64,000 bases of DNA from Bacillota bacterium (GTDB lineage Bacteria; Bacillota; Clostridia; Tissierellales; Sedimentibacteraceae). Numbering within the stretch: the stretch's first letter is position 1; each line of letters begins with the position of its first letter. The translations under genes were made by a program, and so were the position numbers. The notes beneath the pieces were generated by a model. That model worked only from the letters and a program-made list of their open reading frames with translations, was not told where the DNA came from and made no database searches. The stretch is from the NCBI GenBank assembly GCA_023453025.1, contig JAEXUD010000058.1, positions 1-64,000 of the forward strand. Reading direction: 5' to 3'. Shown piece by piece: positions 9,701 to 17,579 of this stretch.

Positions 9701-10217
9701 AAAAATTATTTTCACCAAATATTTCTTTATACATCACTGCTGTTTTTTCGGCTTCTTCATAATTATCATCCAGTAAATATGACTGAACTTCTCCTGCTAA
9801 GCAAGCGCTTAAAGCTATGATGCCCCTGCTGTGTTCTCTCAATATATCATGGTCGATTCTGGGCTTATAGTAATAGCCGTCAACAAAGCCTGCAGAGCAG
9901 AGTTTGATTATGTTTTTCCAGCCCTCCTGATTTTCTGCCAGCAAGACTAAATGATATTGATTCTTATCTTTTTGGGGATCTTTTTCAGTCATTTTTCGCG
10001 GAGATACATATGCCTCGAAGCCCAGTATGGGCTTGATTCCAGCCTTTTTTGCCTGCTTGAAGAACTCCACAACTCCATACATAACTCCGTGATCTGTTAT
10101 AGCCAGAGAAGTCATGCCAAGCTCCTTTGCTTTATTGACCAGTTCCTCAATTCTGCATGCTCCGTCAAGAAGGCTGTATTCAGTATGTACATGTAAATGC
10201 GTAAATTTATTGTTCAT
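6726..10217 (-). CDS. dnaE: DNA polymerase III subunit alpha, DnaE type
   Basis: A replicative polymerase subunit of 1163 residues. The N-terminal PHP domain begins with FTHLHVHTEYSLLDG and ITDHGVMYG. The palm carries GPGRGSAAGSLVAY and the catalytic aspartates in PDIDVDF (about residue 395), and the fingers carry LLRRAMGKKK. A C-terminal OB-fold region follows at about residues 990-1070. Its order and lack of a DEDD exonuclease mark it as DnaE, not PolC. In Firmicutes with both enzymes, DnaE extends primers and hands over to PolC; whether PolC exists here cannot be seen. It is first in the dnaE-pfkA-pyk cluster and 44 bases downstream of the chromate transporter genes. Confidence 0.97.
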   Translation of the reverse strand: MNNKFTHLHVHTEYSLLDGACRIEELVNKAKELGMTSLAITDHGVMYGVVEFFKQAKKAGIKPILGFEAYVSPRKMTEKDPQKDKNQYHLVLLAENQEGWKNIIKLCSAGFVDGYYYKPRIDHDILREHSRGIIALSACLAGEVQSYLLDDNYEEAEKTAVMYKEIFGENNFFLEMQDHGMKEQQSVNESLLRLSRETGIKLVATNDVHYINKEDAYFHDVLLCIQMQKITTDEDRMKFPSDEFYLKSYEEMAELFPEEALRNTADIAERCNVELDFNTVHLPEFKIPDNYTRTGYFREICQNGLKDRYNNITDEIQKRLDYEIGVIEQMGYVDYFLIVWDFIKHARDNDIMVGPGRGSAAGSLVAYSMKITNIDPLKYNLIFERFLNPERVSMPDIDVDFCYERREEVIEYVKENYGKERVAQIITFGTMAARGSIRDVGRALNLSYKEVDFIAKKIPMSLGMTISKALEINKELKDLYDGDLKVKKLIDLALKVEGLPRHASTHAAGVLISKEDVTEYVPLSRNKDIITTQFNMIELEELGLLKMDFLGLRTLTVIRDAVLLIEHNHKIKVDFSNCGYDDKEVYKMFANAETLGIFQFESSGMRAFLSELKPSEFENLSAANALYRPGPMGQIPVYIKNKLNPESVTYLHPKLEPILNVTYGCMVYQEQVMQIVRDIGGFTMGRSDLLRRAMGKKKMSVMLEERKNFIYGKAAENGEPAILGAVNNGVDEKTANDIYDLMVEFAKYAFPKAHSVAYAALAYETAFLKLHYPVEFMAALISSIMGSSGTVSLYIRECKRLGIKILPPDVNESRDKFTVEGGKIRFGLAAVKNVGTNVIAEIIKAREEKGKFASFTDFCTKVDLSVLNKRQTESLIKCGAFDFLNVRRSQLMTIYEKTIDSVINQRKRNIAGQFSLFDDVISASMDITADEEMPDMPEYSEKVLLAMEKEMVGIYLSGHPLSEYEKDLEKIATTNTSEIAEIRESEEDSRIFEGSRVVLGGIIIKKQNKITKNNNMMAFVTLEDLYGTVEGIVFPKIYDSYKDILYEDNIVLVEGILDISEEEAPKLICNKITELKKDMISKSEEKQNRKLYLKVENAEHYKKIKKELFNNINKCNGSDCVIIYNQQEKANMVLPAKNWVNTNSKDLISNLKLLLGENNIAIK

Positions 10218-10261
10218 ATATTTTTTTGCTCCTTAGCGGTAATCATTTAACAATTTTTCAG

Positions 10262-10834
10262 CTACATGATTCCGTAAATAAATATTCCTATGATTCCGGC
10301 CGCTATCATAATCTTGATAGGGTTCATCTTGTATTTCCTGAGCACAACGACTCCTGCAGCCACAAGTGCGATTGATACAAAATTCAAATCACTTAAGCTC
10401 ATGCTGTTTATTGTTACATCCTCCGATTTAAATATTGCAAGCAGAAGAATTGATAATCCTGCAGAAGCTATCAGGGATACGACTGCAGGTCTTAAGCCTT
10501 TCAAAACTCCTTGTATTGAGGACAGGTTTTTATATTTAAAATAAAAATAAGCTAAAGTGAGTACTATGATGCAGGACGGTGTTACGCATCCCACAGTTGC
10601 CACTATTGCACCCGGCAGACCCGCAACCTTTGTTCCTACAAATGTTGAAGCATTTAATGCAATTGGCCCGGGTGTCATTTGAGATATGGTAAGAAGGTCT
10701 GCAAATTCTTCTAATGTAAGCCAGTTATGCACTTCAAGCACCTGATGCTCAATCAGGGGAAGTGCTGCATAACCGCCGCCTATAGCAAATAAACCTATTT
10801 GAAAAAAGCTTAAGAAAATTTCAAGTAATATCAT
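10262..10834 (-). CDS. chromate transporter family protein, second half-subunit
   Basis: A 190-residue CHR-family half-transporter with about six membrane segments. The N-terminus carries GGGYAALPLIEH and then the conserved SQMTPGPIALNAST. In short-chain CHR systems two such halves of opposite topology make one transporter that exports chromate or a related oxyanion; real substrates in anaerobes are often unknown. Its start overlaps the stop of the upstream half by 4 bases, so the pair is translationally coupled. Confidence 0.9.
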   Translation of the reverse strand: MILLEIFLSFFQIGLFAIGGGYAALPLIEHQVLEVHNWLTLEEFADLLTISQMTPGPIALNASTFVGTKVAGLPGAIVATVGCVTPSCIIVLTLAYFYFKYKNLSSIQGVLKGLRPAVVSLIASAGLSILLLAIFKSEDVTINSMSLSDLNFVSIALVAAGVVVLRKYKMNPIKIMIAAGIIGIFIYGIM

Positions 10835-11400
10835 AGCTGCTTACCTTCTCTTTTATAAATATTGTAATAAAAAGCTCCGAATACTCCGCTTAATATGATT
10901 ATCAATGCCGCATTCACATCAAAAATAACAGCTGCTATGAAAGTAACTATCATAACCAGAATTGATATTTTATTTTTGGTTTTTATAATGTCCTTTACCA
11001 TTTTAATTATAACATCAATTATTACCGCTGCAACACCTGCTCTCATTCCTAACAGCAGTGCATTTATTATCTTGTTTTCTTTAAATGCTGTGTAAAATTG
11101 TCCGATAACAGTAATTATGATGAGCGGCGGAAGGATTGTTCCCAATATTGTAACTAAAGAGCCAAAGACTCCGGCAAGCCTGTAGCCAACCATTATAGAT
11201 GTATTAACGGCAATAGCTCCCGGTGCTGACTGCGATATTGCAACTAAGTTAAGCATTTCTTCTTCATCAATCCATTTCAGCTCTTCTACAAATTTTTTTC
11301 TCATAAGCGGTACAATAACATACCCTCCGCCTATGGTAAAAGCGCTTAAGGAAAATGTCGACCAGAATAATTTCAAATAAAATTTTAAATTCTTATCCAT
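10831..11400 (-). CDS. chromate transporter family protein, first half-subunit
   Basis: A 189-residue partner of the following gene, with the same family landmarks (GGGYVIVPLMRKKFV and SQSAPGAIAVNTSIMVG) but clearly diverged sequence, as expected for the heterodimeric short-chain CHR transporters. About six hydrophobic segments are visible. It is 52 bases downstream of cls on the same strand and could belong to a longer unit running into dnaE. No chromate regulator (ChrB) or reductase is nearby. Confidence 0.9.
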   Translation of the reverse strand: MDKNLKFYLKLFWSTFSLSAFTIGGGYVIVPLMRKKFVEELKWIDEEEMLNLVAISQSAPGAIAVNTSIMVGYRLAGVFGSLVTILGTILPPLIIITVIGQFYTAFKENKIINALLLGMRAGVAAVIIDVIIKMVKDIIKTKNKISILVMIVTFIAAVIFDVNAALIIILSGVFGAFYYNIYKREGKQL

Positions 11401-11452
11401 TTTATGTCCTTCTTTAATTAATATCCGTACTCATGATCGAAAGTAATATTTC

Positions 11453-12985
11453 TTACATTAACGGTGCAAATATCTTTAGTATTGTTCTTATGATTTTTCT
11501 TATACTCGATATACCCTGCACCTGCTCAATGGTTATCTTCTCACTGAGCTCTAAGGCTTTTAATGTACTGTTTTTAACTTGTTCAACACTTTTGGTATTA
11601 TACATCCAGACACCGCATTCAAAATGCAGGTACAAGCTTCTGTAGTCAAGATTGATTGTACCTACCACCGCGTAGCAGTCATCCACAACAAATGTCTTGC
11701 CATGACAGAAGCCTGGTGTATATTGATAGATTGATACACCATCTTCTAAAAGCTCCGCATAACTGGACTGAGTCACAGCAAAGGCAGATTTTTTATCAGG
11801 TATTTTGGGAGTAAGGATTCTTACATCAACTCCTCTTTTAGCGGCCAGGGACAATGCAACCATCATTTTATTATCTGCTATCAGGTACGGTGTTTCTATA
11901 TATATATATTTCTGTGCCTGATTTATTAAGTTTAAATATACGGCTTCACTGGCATGCTCATCGTCTAAGGGGCTGTCGTCAAATGGCTGTACATATCCGC
12001 AGCAATTAGATTTGTTGGTAATCTCAACCGGCATAAATTTATTGTAATCTTCCTTTGATTTCCTCAGGTAGGTCCACATGGACAAAAACATAACTGTGAA
12101 ACTCCACACTGCATCCCCTTGTATTTTAATTGCACTGTCTCTCCAGTGTCCGAATCTTTCCCTTGCATTGATATACTCATCAGCTATGTTTGCACCGCCC
12201 GTAAAAGCGGATTTTCCGTCTATAACCACTATTTTCCTGTGGTCTCTGTTATTTAGCCTCAAGGATAAAACGGGAATTAACGGATTAAACACACCGCACT
12301 TGATACCCATCTCCTCCAGTTTTCTGTTATACCTTGAGGGCAGCTTGAACAAGCATCCAAAATCATCATAAATAATTCTCACATCAACATTATTCTTAGC
12401 TTTGTCTTTTAAAATATCCAGAATTGTATCCCACATTATACCTTCTTCAATTATGAAAAACTCAAGAAATATGTATTTTTCCGCACTCTTGAGCTCCGCT
12501 ACAAGCTCCTCGTAAAATGCTTCTCCTGAAGGAAGGAATTCTGTTGAGGAATTATTATACACAGGACACAGCGTGTATTTTTCTATGTACTTGCTTTGAT
12601 TATAAGCTATTGTGTTTTCAGTTTGAAGCTGTCCTAATGTTTCATGGTTTTGGTGAAATGACTCCTTCATTTTATCTGTTATTTGTGACATGGTTTTTTT
12701 CATTCTGCCTGTTAATCCTGTACCGCCCAGCATCAAATAAAGAAGCCCTCCGAAAATGGGAAAAATCGCTATTGGAATTATCCATGCTATCTTGTATGCA
12801 GGGTCGCTTCTGCTGTTTAAAATATACAGCATTGCAAGAATGCTTATAACTGTAAAAATGACATCAAAAATAACAAAATAATTGCTGAATCTCCAAATTA
12901 TGATTATTATTGATAAAAGCTGTGCAAGTATTGAAAGTGTAAGAAGCACAAGTCTGTTAAACAGGATATTTTTTATGTTTTGCAT
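11453..12985 (-). CDS. cls: cardiolipin synthase, phospholipase D superfamily
   Basis: A membrane enzyme of about 510 residues that condenses two phosphatidylglycerols to cardiolipin. Two N-terminal membrane segments are followed by two HKD catalytic motifs: HRKIVVIDGKSAFTGGANI in the middle and HGKTFVVDDCYAVVGTINLD near the C-terminus. Length and layout match bacterial Cls. I chose the ATG at 12985 over an in-frame ATG at 13006, because the 12985 start has a GGAG site at good spacing while the upstream ATG has none. A sigma-A-type promoter lies just upstream. Confidence 0.95.
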   Translation of the reverse strand: MQNIKNILFNRLVLLTLSILAQLLSIIIIIWRFSNYFVIFDVIFTVISILAMLYILNSRSDPAYKIAWIIPIAIFPIFGGLLYLMLGGTGLTGRMKKTMSQITDKMKESFHQNHETLGQLQTENTIAYNQSKYIEKYTLCPVYNNSSTEFLPSGEAFYEELVAELKSAEKYIFLEFFIIEEGIMWDTILDILKDKAKNNVDVRIIYDDFGCLFKLPSRYNRKLEEMGIKCGVFNPLIPVLSLRLNNRDHRKIVVIDGKSAFTGGANIADEYINARERFGHWRDSAIKIQGDAVWSFTVMFLSMWTYLRKSKEDYNKFMPVEITNKSNCCGYVQPFDDSPLDDEHASEAVYLNLINQAQKYIYIETPYLIADNKMMVALSLAAKRGVDVRILTPKIPDKKSAFAVTQSSYAELLEDGVSIYQYTPGFCHGKTFVVDDCYAVVGTINLDYRSLYLHFECGVWMYNTKSVEQVKNSTLKALELSEKITIEQVQGISSIRKIIRTILKIFAPLM

Positions 12986-13029
12986 ACTAACTCCAAATAG
13001 ATACATAATTTTTAAAAAATATTAAGTAA

Positions 13030-13058
13030 ATTGTATCAAAAATTAAACCATTTGTAAA
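13030..13058 (-). promoter_or_regulatory. sigma-A promoter for cls
   Basis: On the minus strand TTTACA (13058-13053), 17 bases, TACAAT (13035-13030), about 45 bases before the cls start and just beyond the cstA terminator. Confidence 0.6.
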
Positions 13059-13077
13059 TATGTCCCATGAAAAAGGA

Positions 13078-13100
13078 AAAGGCCGCTCAAGGCGGCCTTT
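13078..13100 (-). terminator. rho-independent terminator of the first cstA-type gene
   Basis: A perfect 9-bp stem (AAAGGCCGC / GCGGCCTTT) with a 5-base loop, followed on the minus strand by TTTTCCTTTTTC, begins 10 bases after the stop of the gene at 13111. Confidence 0.85.
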
Positions 13101-13110
13101 AAATCACAAT

Positions 13111-14598
13111 TTATGATAAAACATTTTTTAAAATATGCTCTTTTTCTGATTGACCATGTTTTTTAATAAAGAAGAAGTATCCTACTACAAACACTACTGC
13201 AAGTATCATAGAAGCCATATAGCTTGTCGGTTCTAATCCTAATCTTTCGTCAAGCTTCAATCCTATCGGTGCGTGGAATATAAAGCTTAATGTTACAAAG
13301 ATGTAGAACATGCCCGGAATCAATGATACAAAGTAATTCTTTCCTTGTGTATATAAATAAACTGAAATTGTTCCTAATGCAAATGTAGCAACAAATTGGT
13401 TTGTAAATGCAAAGTATCTCCATAAAATATTAAATCCCTGAGGGCTTAATTTCGCATAGTACAGTACTAACACTGCAGGTACAAACAAACAAGCTGTTGT
13501 TATTATTCTGTTTTTTGCAACCTTCTGGTTAATGTTAAATTGTTCAGAAACCATAAGTCTTAATGATCTGAATGCTGTATCGCCCGATGTTATAGGTAAT
13601 ACTATAACTCCGATAACTGCTATCATTCCGCCTATTGCTCCCAGGAACTCTCTTGATACCAATCCAACTACCAATGTTGGTGATGTTGCCATATCAGTTC
13701 CTCTTCCGAACAATACCATTGCTCCTGCTGCCCAGCACATAGCTATAAATCCTTCAACAATCATCATATTAAAGAATGTCATTTTACCTTCTTTTTCACT
13801 CTTTACTGTTCTGGAAATCAGTGTAGCCTGTGTTGCATGGAAGCCTGACATTATACCGCATGCAACGGTGATAAAGAATACAGGTATAAACGGTAATTTA
13901 CCGGGATGCATGCTAAACATATTGCCGGATAATGATAAATTGGTAAGATTTGCTCCGCCGTCTAACATTACACCTACAAATATTCCAATAGCTGAGACAA
14001 TCAGGAAGCCTCCGAATATGGGATAAACTCTGCCGATTATGGCGTCTATAGGGAACAGTGTAGCAATTAAATAATAAACAAATATTCCGCCGTAAACTAT
14101 CCAAACTACCGGATTACTAACAGCCGCTTCTTGTCCTAATACTTGGGTAACGATCAGGTCTCCAGGTGTATAAACAAATACAACACCAACAAGGAACATA
14201 AGAATCCACAGGAAGAAATTATATAATTTTATTGCTTTATTTCCTAAATATTTTTTAATTAATTTAGGCATTTGTGCTCCGCCATTTCTCATAGAAATCA
14301 TTCCTGAGAAATAGTCATGCATTGAACCTGCCAATACGCAGCCTACAGGTATTGTTATAAACGCTATAGGTCCAAACAAAATTCCTTGAATTGCTCCGAA
14401 TATAGGTCCTGTTCCTGCTATATTAAGCAATTGAATCAATGAGTTTTTCCATTTTTTCATTACGACGAAGTCTACTCCGTCTGCTTTGGTAATCGCAGGT
14501 GTTTCTCTGTCATCCGGGCCAAATACGCCTTCGCAGTACTTTCCATAAAAATACCCGCCTACAATAAGAATGATAATTCCGATTATAAATGTAGTCAT
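13111..14598 (-). CDS. cstA: CstA family transporter
   Basis: A polytopic membrane protein of 495 residues with the CstA signature near the N-terminus: the LNIAGTGPIFGAIQGILFG stretch, then GSMHDYFSGM. CstA/BtsT proteins of enteric bacteria import pyruvate and some peptides under carbon limitation; the substrate here is inferred from family only. It is shorter than the second copy at 14908 and differs throughout, so it is not a recent duplicate. It is monocistronic with its own promoter, a leader containing a 10-bp stem, a CTAGGAGG site and a strong terminator. Confidence 0.9.
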   Translation of the reverse strand: MTTFIIGIIILIVGGYFYGKYCEGVFGPDDRETPAITKADGVDFVVMKKWKNSLIQLLNIAGTGPIFGAIQGILFGPIAFITIPVGCVLAGSMHDYFSGMISMRNGGAQMPKLIKKYLGNKAIKLYNFFLWILMFLVGVVFVYTPGDLIVTQVLGQEAAVSNPVVWIVYGGIFVYYLIATLFPIDAIIGRVYPIFGGFLIVSAIGIFVGVMLDGGANLTNLSLSGNMFSMHPGKLPFIPVFFITVACGIMSGFHATQATLISRTVKSEKEGKMTFFNMMIVEGFIAMCWAAGAMVLFGRGTDMATSPTLVVGLVSREFLGAIGGMIAVIGVIVLPITSGDTAFRSLRLMVSEQFNINQKVAKNRIITTACLFVPAVLVLYYAKLSPQGFNILWRYFAFTNQFVATFALGTISVYLYTQGKNYFVSLIPGMFYIFVTLSFIFHAPIGLKLDERLGLEPTSYMASMILAVVFVVGYFFFIKKHGQSEKEHILKNVLS

Positions 14599-14628
14599 GC
14601 TACCTCCTAGATGTAATTAATATCGAGC

Positions 14629-14678
14629 ATAAACCTTTAAATATAATAAAAAGTGCTAAAAAAAGTTGAAAGGTTTAT
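14629..14678 (-). promoter_or_regulatory. stem-loop in the 5' leader of the cstA-type gene
   Basis: Perfect 10-bp inverted repeats ATAAACCTTT / AAAGGTTTAT (arms 14678-14669 and 14638-14629) enclose about 30 bases. The first arm begins almost at the predicted transcript 5' end. It could stabilise the mRNA or be a protein-binding operator. Confidence 0.45.
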
Positions 14679-14687
14679 TGCTTTAAG

Positions 14688-14716
14688 ATGTTAACACATC
14701 CGACAATTTTCGTCAA
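14688..14716 (-). promoter_or_regulatory. sigma-A promoter of the first cstA-type gene
   Basis: Minus-strand TTGACG (14716-14711), 17-base spacer, TAACAT (14693-14688). The -35 region continues as TTGACGAAAATTGTC and resembles that of the second cstA operon. The gap 14599-14907 holds this promoter, the leader stem-loop and the terminator of the next gene; the 150 bases between promoter and terminator show nothing recognisable. Confidence 0.7.
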
Positions 14717-14862
14717 TATTTTTAATTTCTAATTATTCTAAATATTGTAAAAACATTTGCAGATATTATTAAGCAGGTACATTTGATTTTTGTTCCGCGC
14801 TTAGCTAAGGGAGGCATTTGAGGGGTTATACACAGCTATTATAATATTATATAAATTTTACA

Positions 14863-14896
14863 TAAAAAAACAACCTCTCACATTATGAAAGGCTGT
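14863..14896 (-). terminator. rho-independent terminator of the second cstA-type gene
   Basis: On the minus strand an 11-bp stem with two G-T pairs (14896-14886 with 14880-14870) is followed by TTTTTTT. It lies 11 bases past the stop at 14908. Confidence 0.85.
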
Positions 14897-14907
14897 TTTT
14901 ATCTTAA

Positions 14908-16527
14908 TTAATTCGATTCAGATGTATCCTTTAATTCATCCTTCTTAAAGATTATGCCATAGCCTTCTTTAGCAAGTATGATTGCAAGTACAAACAATAG
15001 AAGCGGGAATATAACCAGTATATAATTTCCTGCAGCAAGGTTTGATTTGATTAAAAGTACCAGAGCGGTAAGTGTAACACCCAGCATGAATATCATTGGT
15101 ATTGTAAGCATATGATAATTCTTTCCAGTATTCTTTAACCAAACAGCAATTGCCAACAATGATAAAGCGGCTAACAATTGATTTGCCGAGCCGAATATAG
15201 GCCAAATCTTAGCATATCCGCCTGCAGCAAGGTATCCACCTATCAATACAGTTATAGCAGTTGAAACATACATATTTGTAAATACGGATTGTTTTTCTTT
15301 TTCAGGATTATCAAAGAATTCCTGGAATATAAATCTTCCAAGTCTTGTAGCAGTATCCAGACTTGTTAAAGCAAAAGCTGATACTGCCAAGGCAACAAAT
15401 GATTTACCAATATCAAAAGGAATACCAAATTTACTCATAAATGTTCCGACACCGCTTGAGAATACATTTACAGGTCCGCCTTTTAACAATTCTGTCAATT
15501 CACCGTTAGAAACATATGCTGCTGTAATAAGAGCAATTACTGCCAATACACCCTCAACAAGCATTGCTCCGTAACCTATTACTTTTGTATCTTTTTCATT
15601 ATCAACCTGCTTAGATGTAGTTCCTGAGCCAACCAGTGAGTGGAAGCCTGAAATAGCACCGCATGCAACTATAACGAACAGCATAGGGAACATGAATTGA
15701 CCGTTTACATTAAATGCAGTTACTGCCGGAAGCTGAATAGAAGGTCTGTAAACCAGCAAGCCTATAACTGCTCCTGCAATCATAGCATACAGCAAGAATG
15801 AATTCAGGTAGTCTCTTGGCTGCAGCAAGATCCATACAGGTGCTGTAGAAGCCACAAATATATAAACCATCAAAATAAGTATCCACATATTCAAGCTTAA
15901 TTGAATCGGGAATAAATATCCTAAATAAACAGCTAAGAACAGTAAAACCACACCGACAACCGTACCTGCCATCAAGGACATTCCCTTTCTGTATACAGCA
16001 TAACCAAATATAATTGCCAGAATAATAAACATCATTGAAGATGAAGCTGCTGCCGGTACAGCCGCAAAGGTACTTGCTACTATGTTTGTGAAAGCTGCAA
16101 CTACCAATAATAATGTAAGCCATGCAAATATTGAGAATAACTGCATTCCCTTTTTACCCATATTTGTGTGGATTACTTCACCGATTGATTTTCCTTTGTG
16201 ACGAACAGAAGCAAACAATGAACCAAAGTCATGAACTCCACCTACGAATATACTTCCTATAACAATCCATAAGAATACCGGTACCCATCCAAATATTGCT
16301 GCTTGTATAGGTCCGTTGATTGGGCCGGCTCCGGCTATAGAAGCAAAGTGATGCCCCATAAGAACAGCGGGCTTTGCCGGAACATAGTCGACACCATCAT
16401 TGATTTCGTGTGCAGGAGTTTTTCTGGTTGGATCAACGCCCCATTGTTTGGCTAACCAAGCACCATAAGTTACATACGCTACAATAAATACACCAATACT
16501 AACAATAACGAGTAGCAATGCGTTCAT
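14908..16527 (-). CDS. cstA: CstA family transporter, long form
   Basis: A 539-residue, highly hydrophobic protein with about 14-16 membrane segments. Family blocks are HHFASIAGAGPINGPIQAA near residue 60, then GGVHDFGSLFASVRHKGKSI, FHSLVGSGTTSKQ near the middle and SLDTATRLGRFIFQEF in the second half. Members import pyruvate or peptides; coupling to protons and substrate identity are family inference. It follows a small gene (16584) at 57 bases and shares its promoter. The ATG is preceded by AAGGAGG. Confidence 0.93.
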   Translation of the reverse strand: MNALLLVIVSIGVFIVAYVTYGAWLAKQWGVDPTRKTPAHEINDGVDYVPAKPAVLMGHHFASIAGAGPINGPIQAAIFGWVPVFLWIVIGSIFVGGVHDFGSLFASVRHKGKSIGEVIHTNMGKKGMQLFSIFAWLTLLLVVAAFTNIVASTFAAVPAAASSSMMFIILAIIFGYAVYRKGMSLMAGTVVGVVLLFLAVYLGYLFPIQLSLNMWILILMVYIFVASTAPVWILLQPRDYLNSFLLYAMIAGAVIGLLVYRPSIQLPAVTAFNVNGQFMFPMLFVIVACGAISGFHSLVGSGTTSKQVDNEKDTKVIGYGAMLVEGVLAVIALITAAYVSNGELTELLKGGPVNVFSSGVGTFMSKFGIPFDIGKSFVALAVSAFALTSLDTATRLGRFIFQEFFDNPEKEKQSVFTNMYVSTAITVLIGGYLAAGGYAKIWPIFGSANQLLAALSLLAIAVWLKNTGKNYHMLTIPMIFMLGVTLTALVLLIKSNLAAGNYILVIFPLLLFVLAIILAKEGYGIIFKKDELKDTSESN

Positions 16528-16583
16528 AAATAATCCTCCTTATAATAAAATTAAAACGATTGCAATTTGTTAAGCAAATGGAA

Positions 16584-17087
16584 CTAAATATTATAAATAG
16601 AGCTGACCTCCTTTCCTTTTTTATTGGTTGCTATTAAACCTTCATTAAGGGATACTAATATTAAACGTATATCAGCCCAACCCTTAAATCCAAATGCGAA
16701 ACCCTTATTATACTTGAATTGTTCAATTTTTTTTCTTATGTGTTCTAAATTATCTTGATGGATTCTATCTGTTACAACAACTCCTGTTATAATGCTTGAC
16801 ATGTGTTCATTAGATGGTTTTACTATTGATTCGATTGAATTGATTAAAGATTTTGTAAATGTATCATAATTATCTGCATTAAATTCTTTGTAATATTTCA
16901 TTAAGCAGTATTCGTTATTTTCAAAAGCATAGACTGTAGCCTTTTTTACAAGAATATATTTTTCATTTCTCAGATAATACCTTGCAAATAAATCATACGT
17001 GTAATTATTTAAAATATAATTTCTGGTTATATCAAAACTGTTTTGCAATTTATATTCTATGTTGTCTAAATATTGTGCAAACTCCAT
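16584..17087 (-). CDS. small conserved protein encoded upstream of CstA
   Basis: A 167-residue soluble protein without signal peptide or membrane segment, rich in Tyr and Asn. The opening EFAQYLDNIEYKLQNSFDI and the later YDLFARYYLRNEKYILVKKA resemble a clostridial family that I remember only as a domain of unknown function (DUF8052-like). A distinctive block, GFAFGFKGWADIRLILV, lies near the C-terminus. It is the first gene of a two-gene operon with the long CstA transporter, so a role in regulating or assisting that transporter is plausible but unproven. It has its own sigma-A promoter, and the ATG is preceded by AGAGGGG. Confidence 0.75.
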   Translation of the reverse strand: MEFAQYLDNIEYKLQNSFDITRNYILNNYTYDLFARYYLRNEKYILVKKATVYAFENNEYCLMKYYKEFNADNYDTFTKSLINSIESIVKPSNEHMSSIITGVVVTDRIHQDNLEHIRKKIEQFKYNKGFAFGFKGWADIRLILVSLNEGLIATNKKGKEVSSIYNI

Positions 17088-17145
17088 TTCTGCCCCTCTA
17101 ATATTAAATTATAATTACTGACTGCATTAATATCCTTGTACTTGT

Positions 17146-17174
17146 ATTTTATCACTTTTGGTAATTTCCGTCAA
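17146..17174 (-). promoter_or_regulatory. sigma-A promoter of the DUF-cstA operon
   Basis: Minus-strand TTGACG (17174-17169), 17-base spacer, TAAAAT (17151-17146). The sequence starts TTGACGGAAATT and matches 11 of 12 bases with the same region of the other cstA-type promoter. Confidence 0.75.
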
Positions 17175-17191
17175 TGGTGTTTTTAACTTTA

Positions 17192-17220
17192 TTGACATTT
17201 GCTGCTTACTAAAATATAAT
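17192..17220 (+). promoter_or_regulatory. perfect consensus sigma-A promoter for the arsA pair
   Basis: TTGACA (17192-17197), exactly 17 bases, TATAAT (17215-17220). It faces away from the DUF-cstA promoter, so the 190-bp gap holds two divergent promoters with 17 bases between their -35 boxes. Confidence 0.85.
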
Positions 17221-17277
17221 TTATTATAAGTATTTTTTACAAAATAATCATATTACATAGATGGGGGAGATATAGAA

Positions 17278-17571
17278 TTGGCAAATAATAAGCTGTATGA
17301 AATATTAAACAACATTAAGCTTTTCTTCCAGGCTGCCACAGACTTTAACAGAAGATCCAAGGCACTTCTGATAAAGGAAGCACATAATGAAATGGATGAC
17401 TTTATTCTTCTTTGCTTTGGAGACCTGTTAGGAATACCTATTCCCACAACTTATTACTCACTTGAGCTTTTGCCCCTGATTTCAGAGGATTTAGACGGGT
17501 GGCAGAACAGAATGATAAGCAGATTGTACGTATGGCAGGAAAAATGGGCGGATTATGGTTTTGATGCATAG
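17278..17571 (+). CDS. small unknown protein co-transcribed with an ArsA-type ATPase
   Basis: A 97-residue soluble protein starting at TTG, 8 bases after a GGGGGAG site and directly behind a perfect consensus promoter. It is largely helical in appearance: a basic N-terminal half (FNRRSKALLIKEAHNEMDDF), then LLGIPIPTTYYSLELLP and an aromatic C-terminus. I do not recognise a family. It ends 8 bases before the ArsA-type ATPase gene, so the two are almost certainly translated from one mRNA, and it may be a partner or adaptor of that ATPase. Confidence 0.75.
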   Translation: MANNKLYEILNNIKLFFQAATDFNRRSKALLIKEAHNEMDDFILLCFGDLLGIPIPTTYYSLELLPLISEDLDGWQNRMISRLYVWQEKWADYGFDA

Positions 17572-17579
17572 GAGGAGCT

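Noticed and set aside
10831..11400. Arsenic or chromate resistance island with the arsA gene
   Set aside because: The chromate-transporter pair and arsA are 6 kb apart, on opposite strands, with unrelated genes between and no ars or chr regulators.
13532..14026. 164-codon plus-strand open frame inside the first cstA-type gene
   Set aside because: It is antisense to a clear transporter gene and has no start context or recognisable protein pattern.
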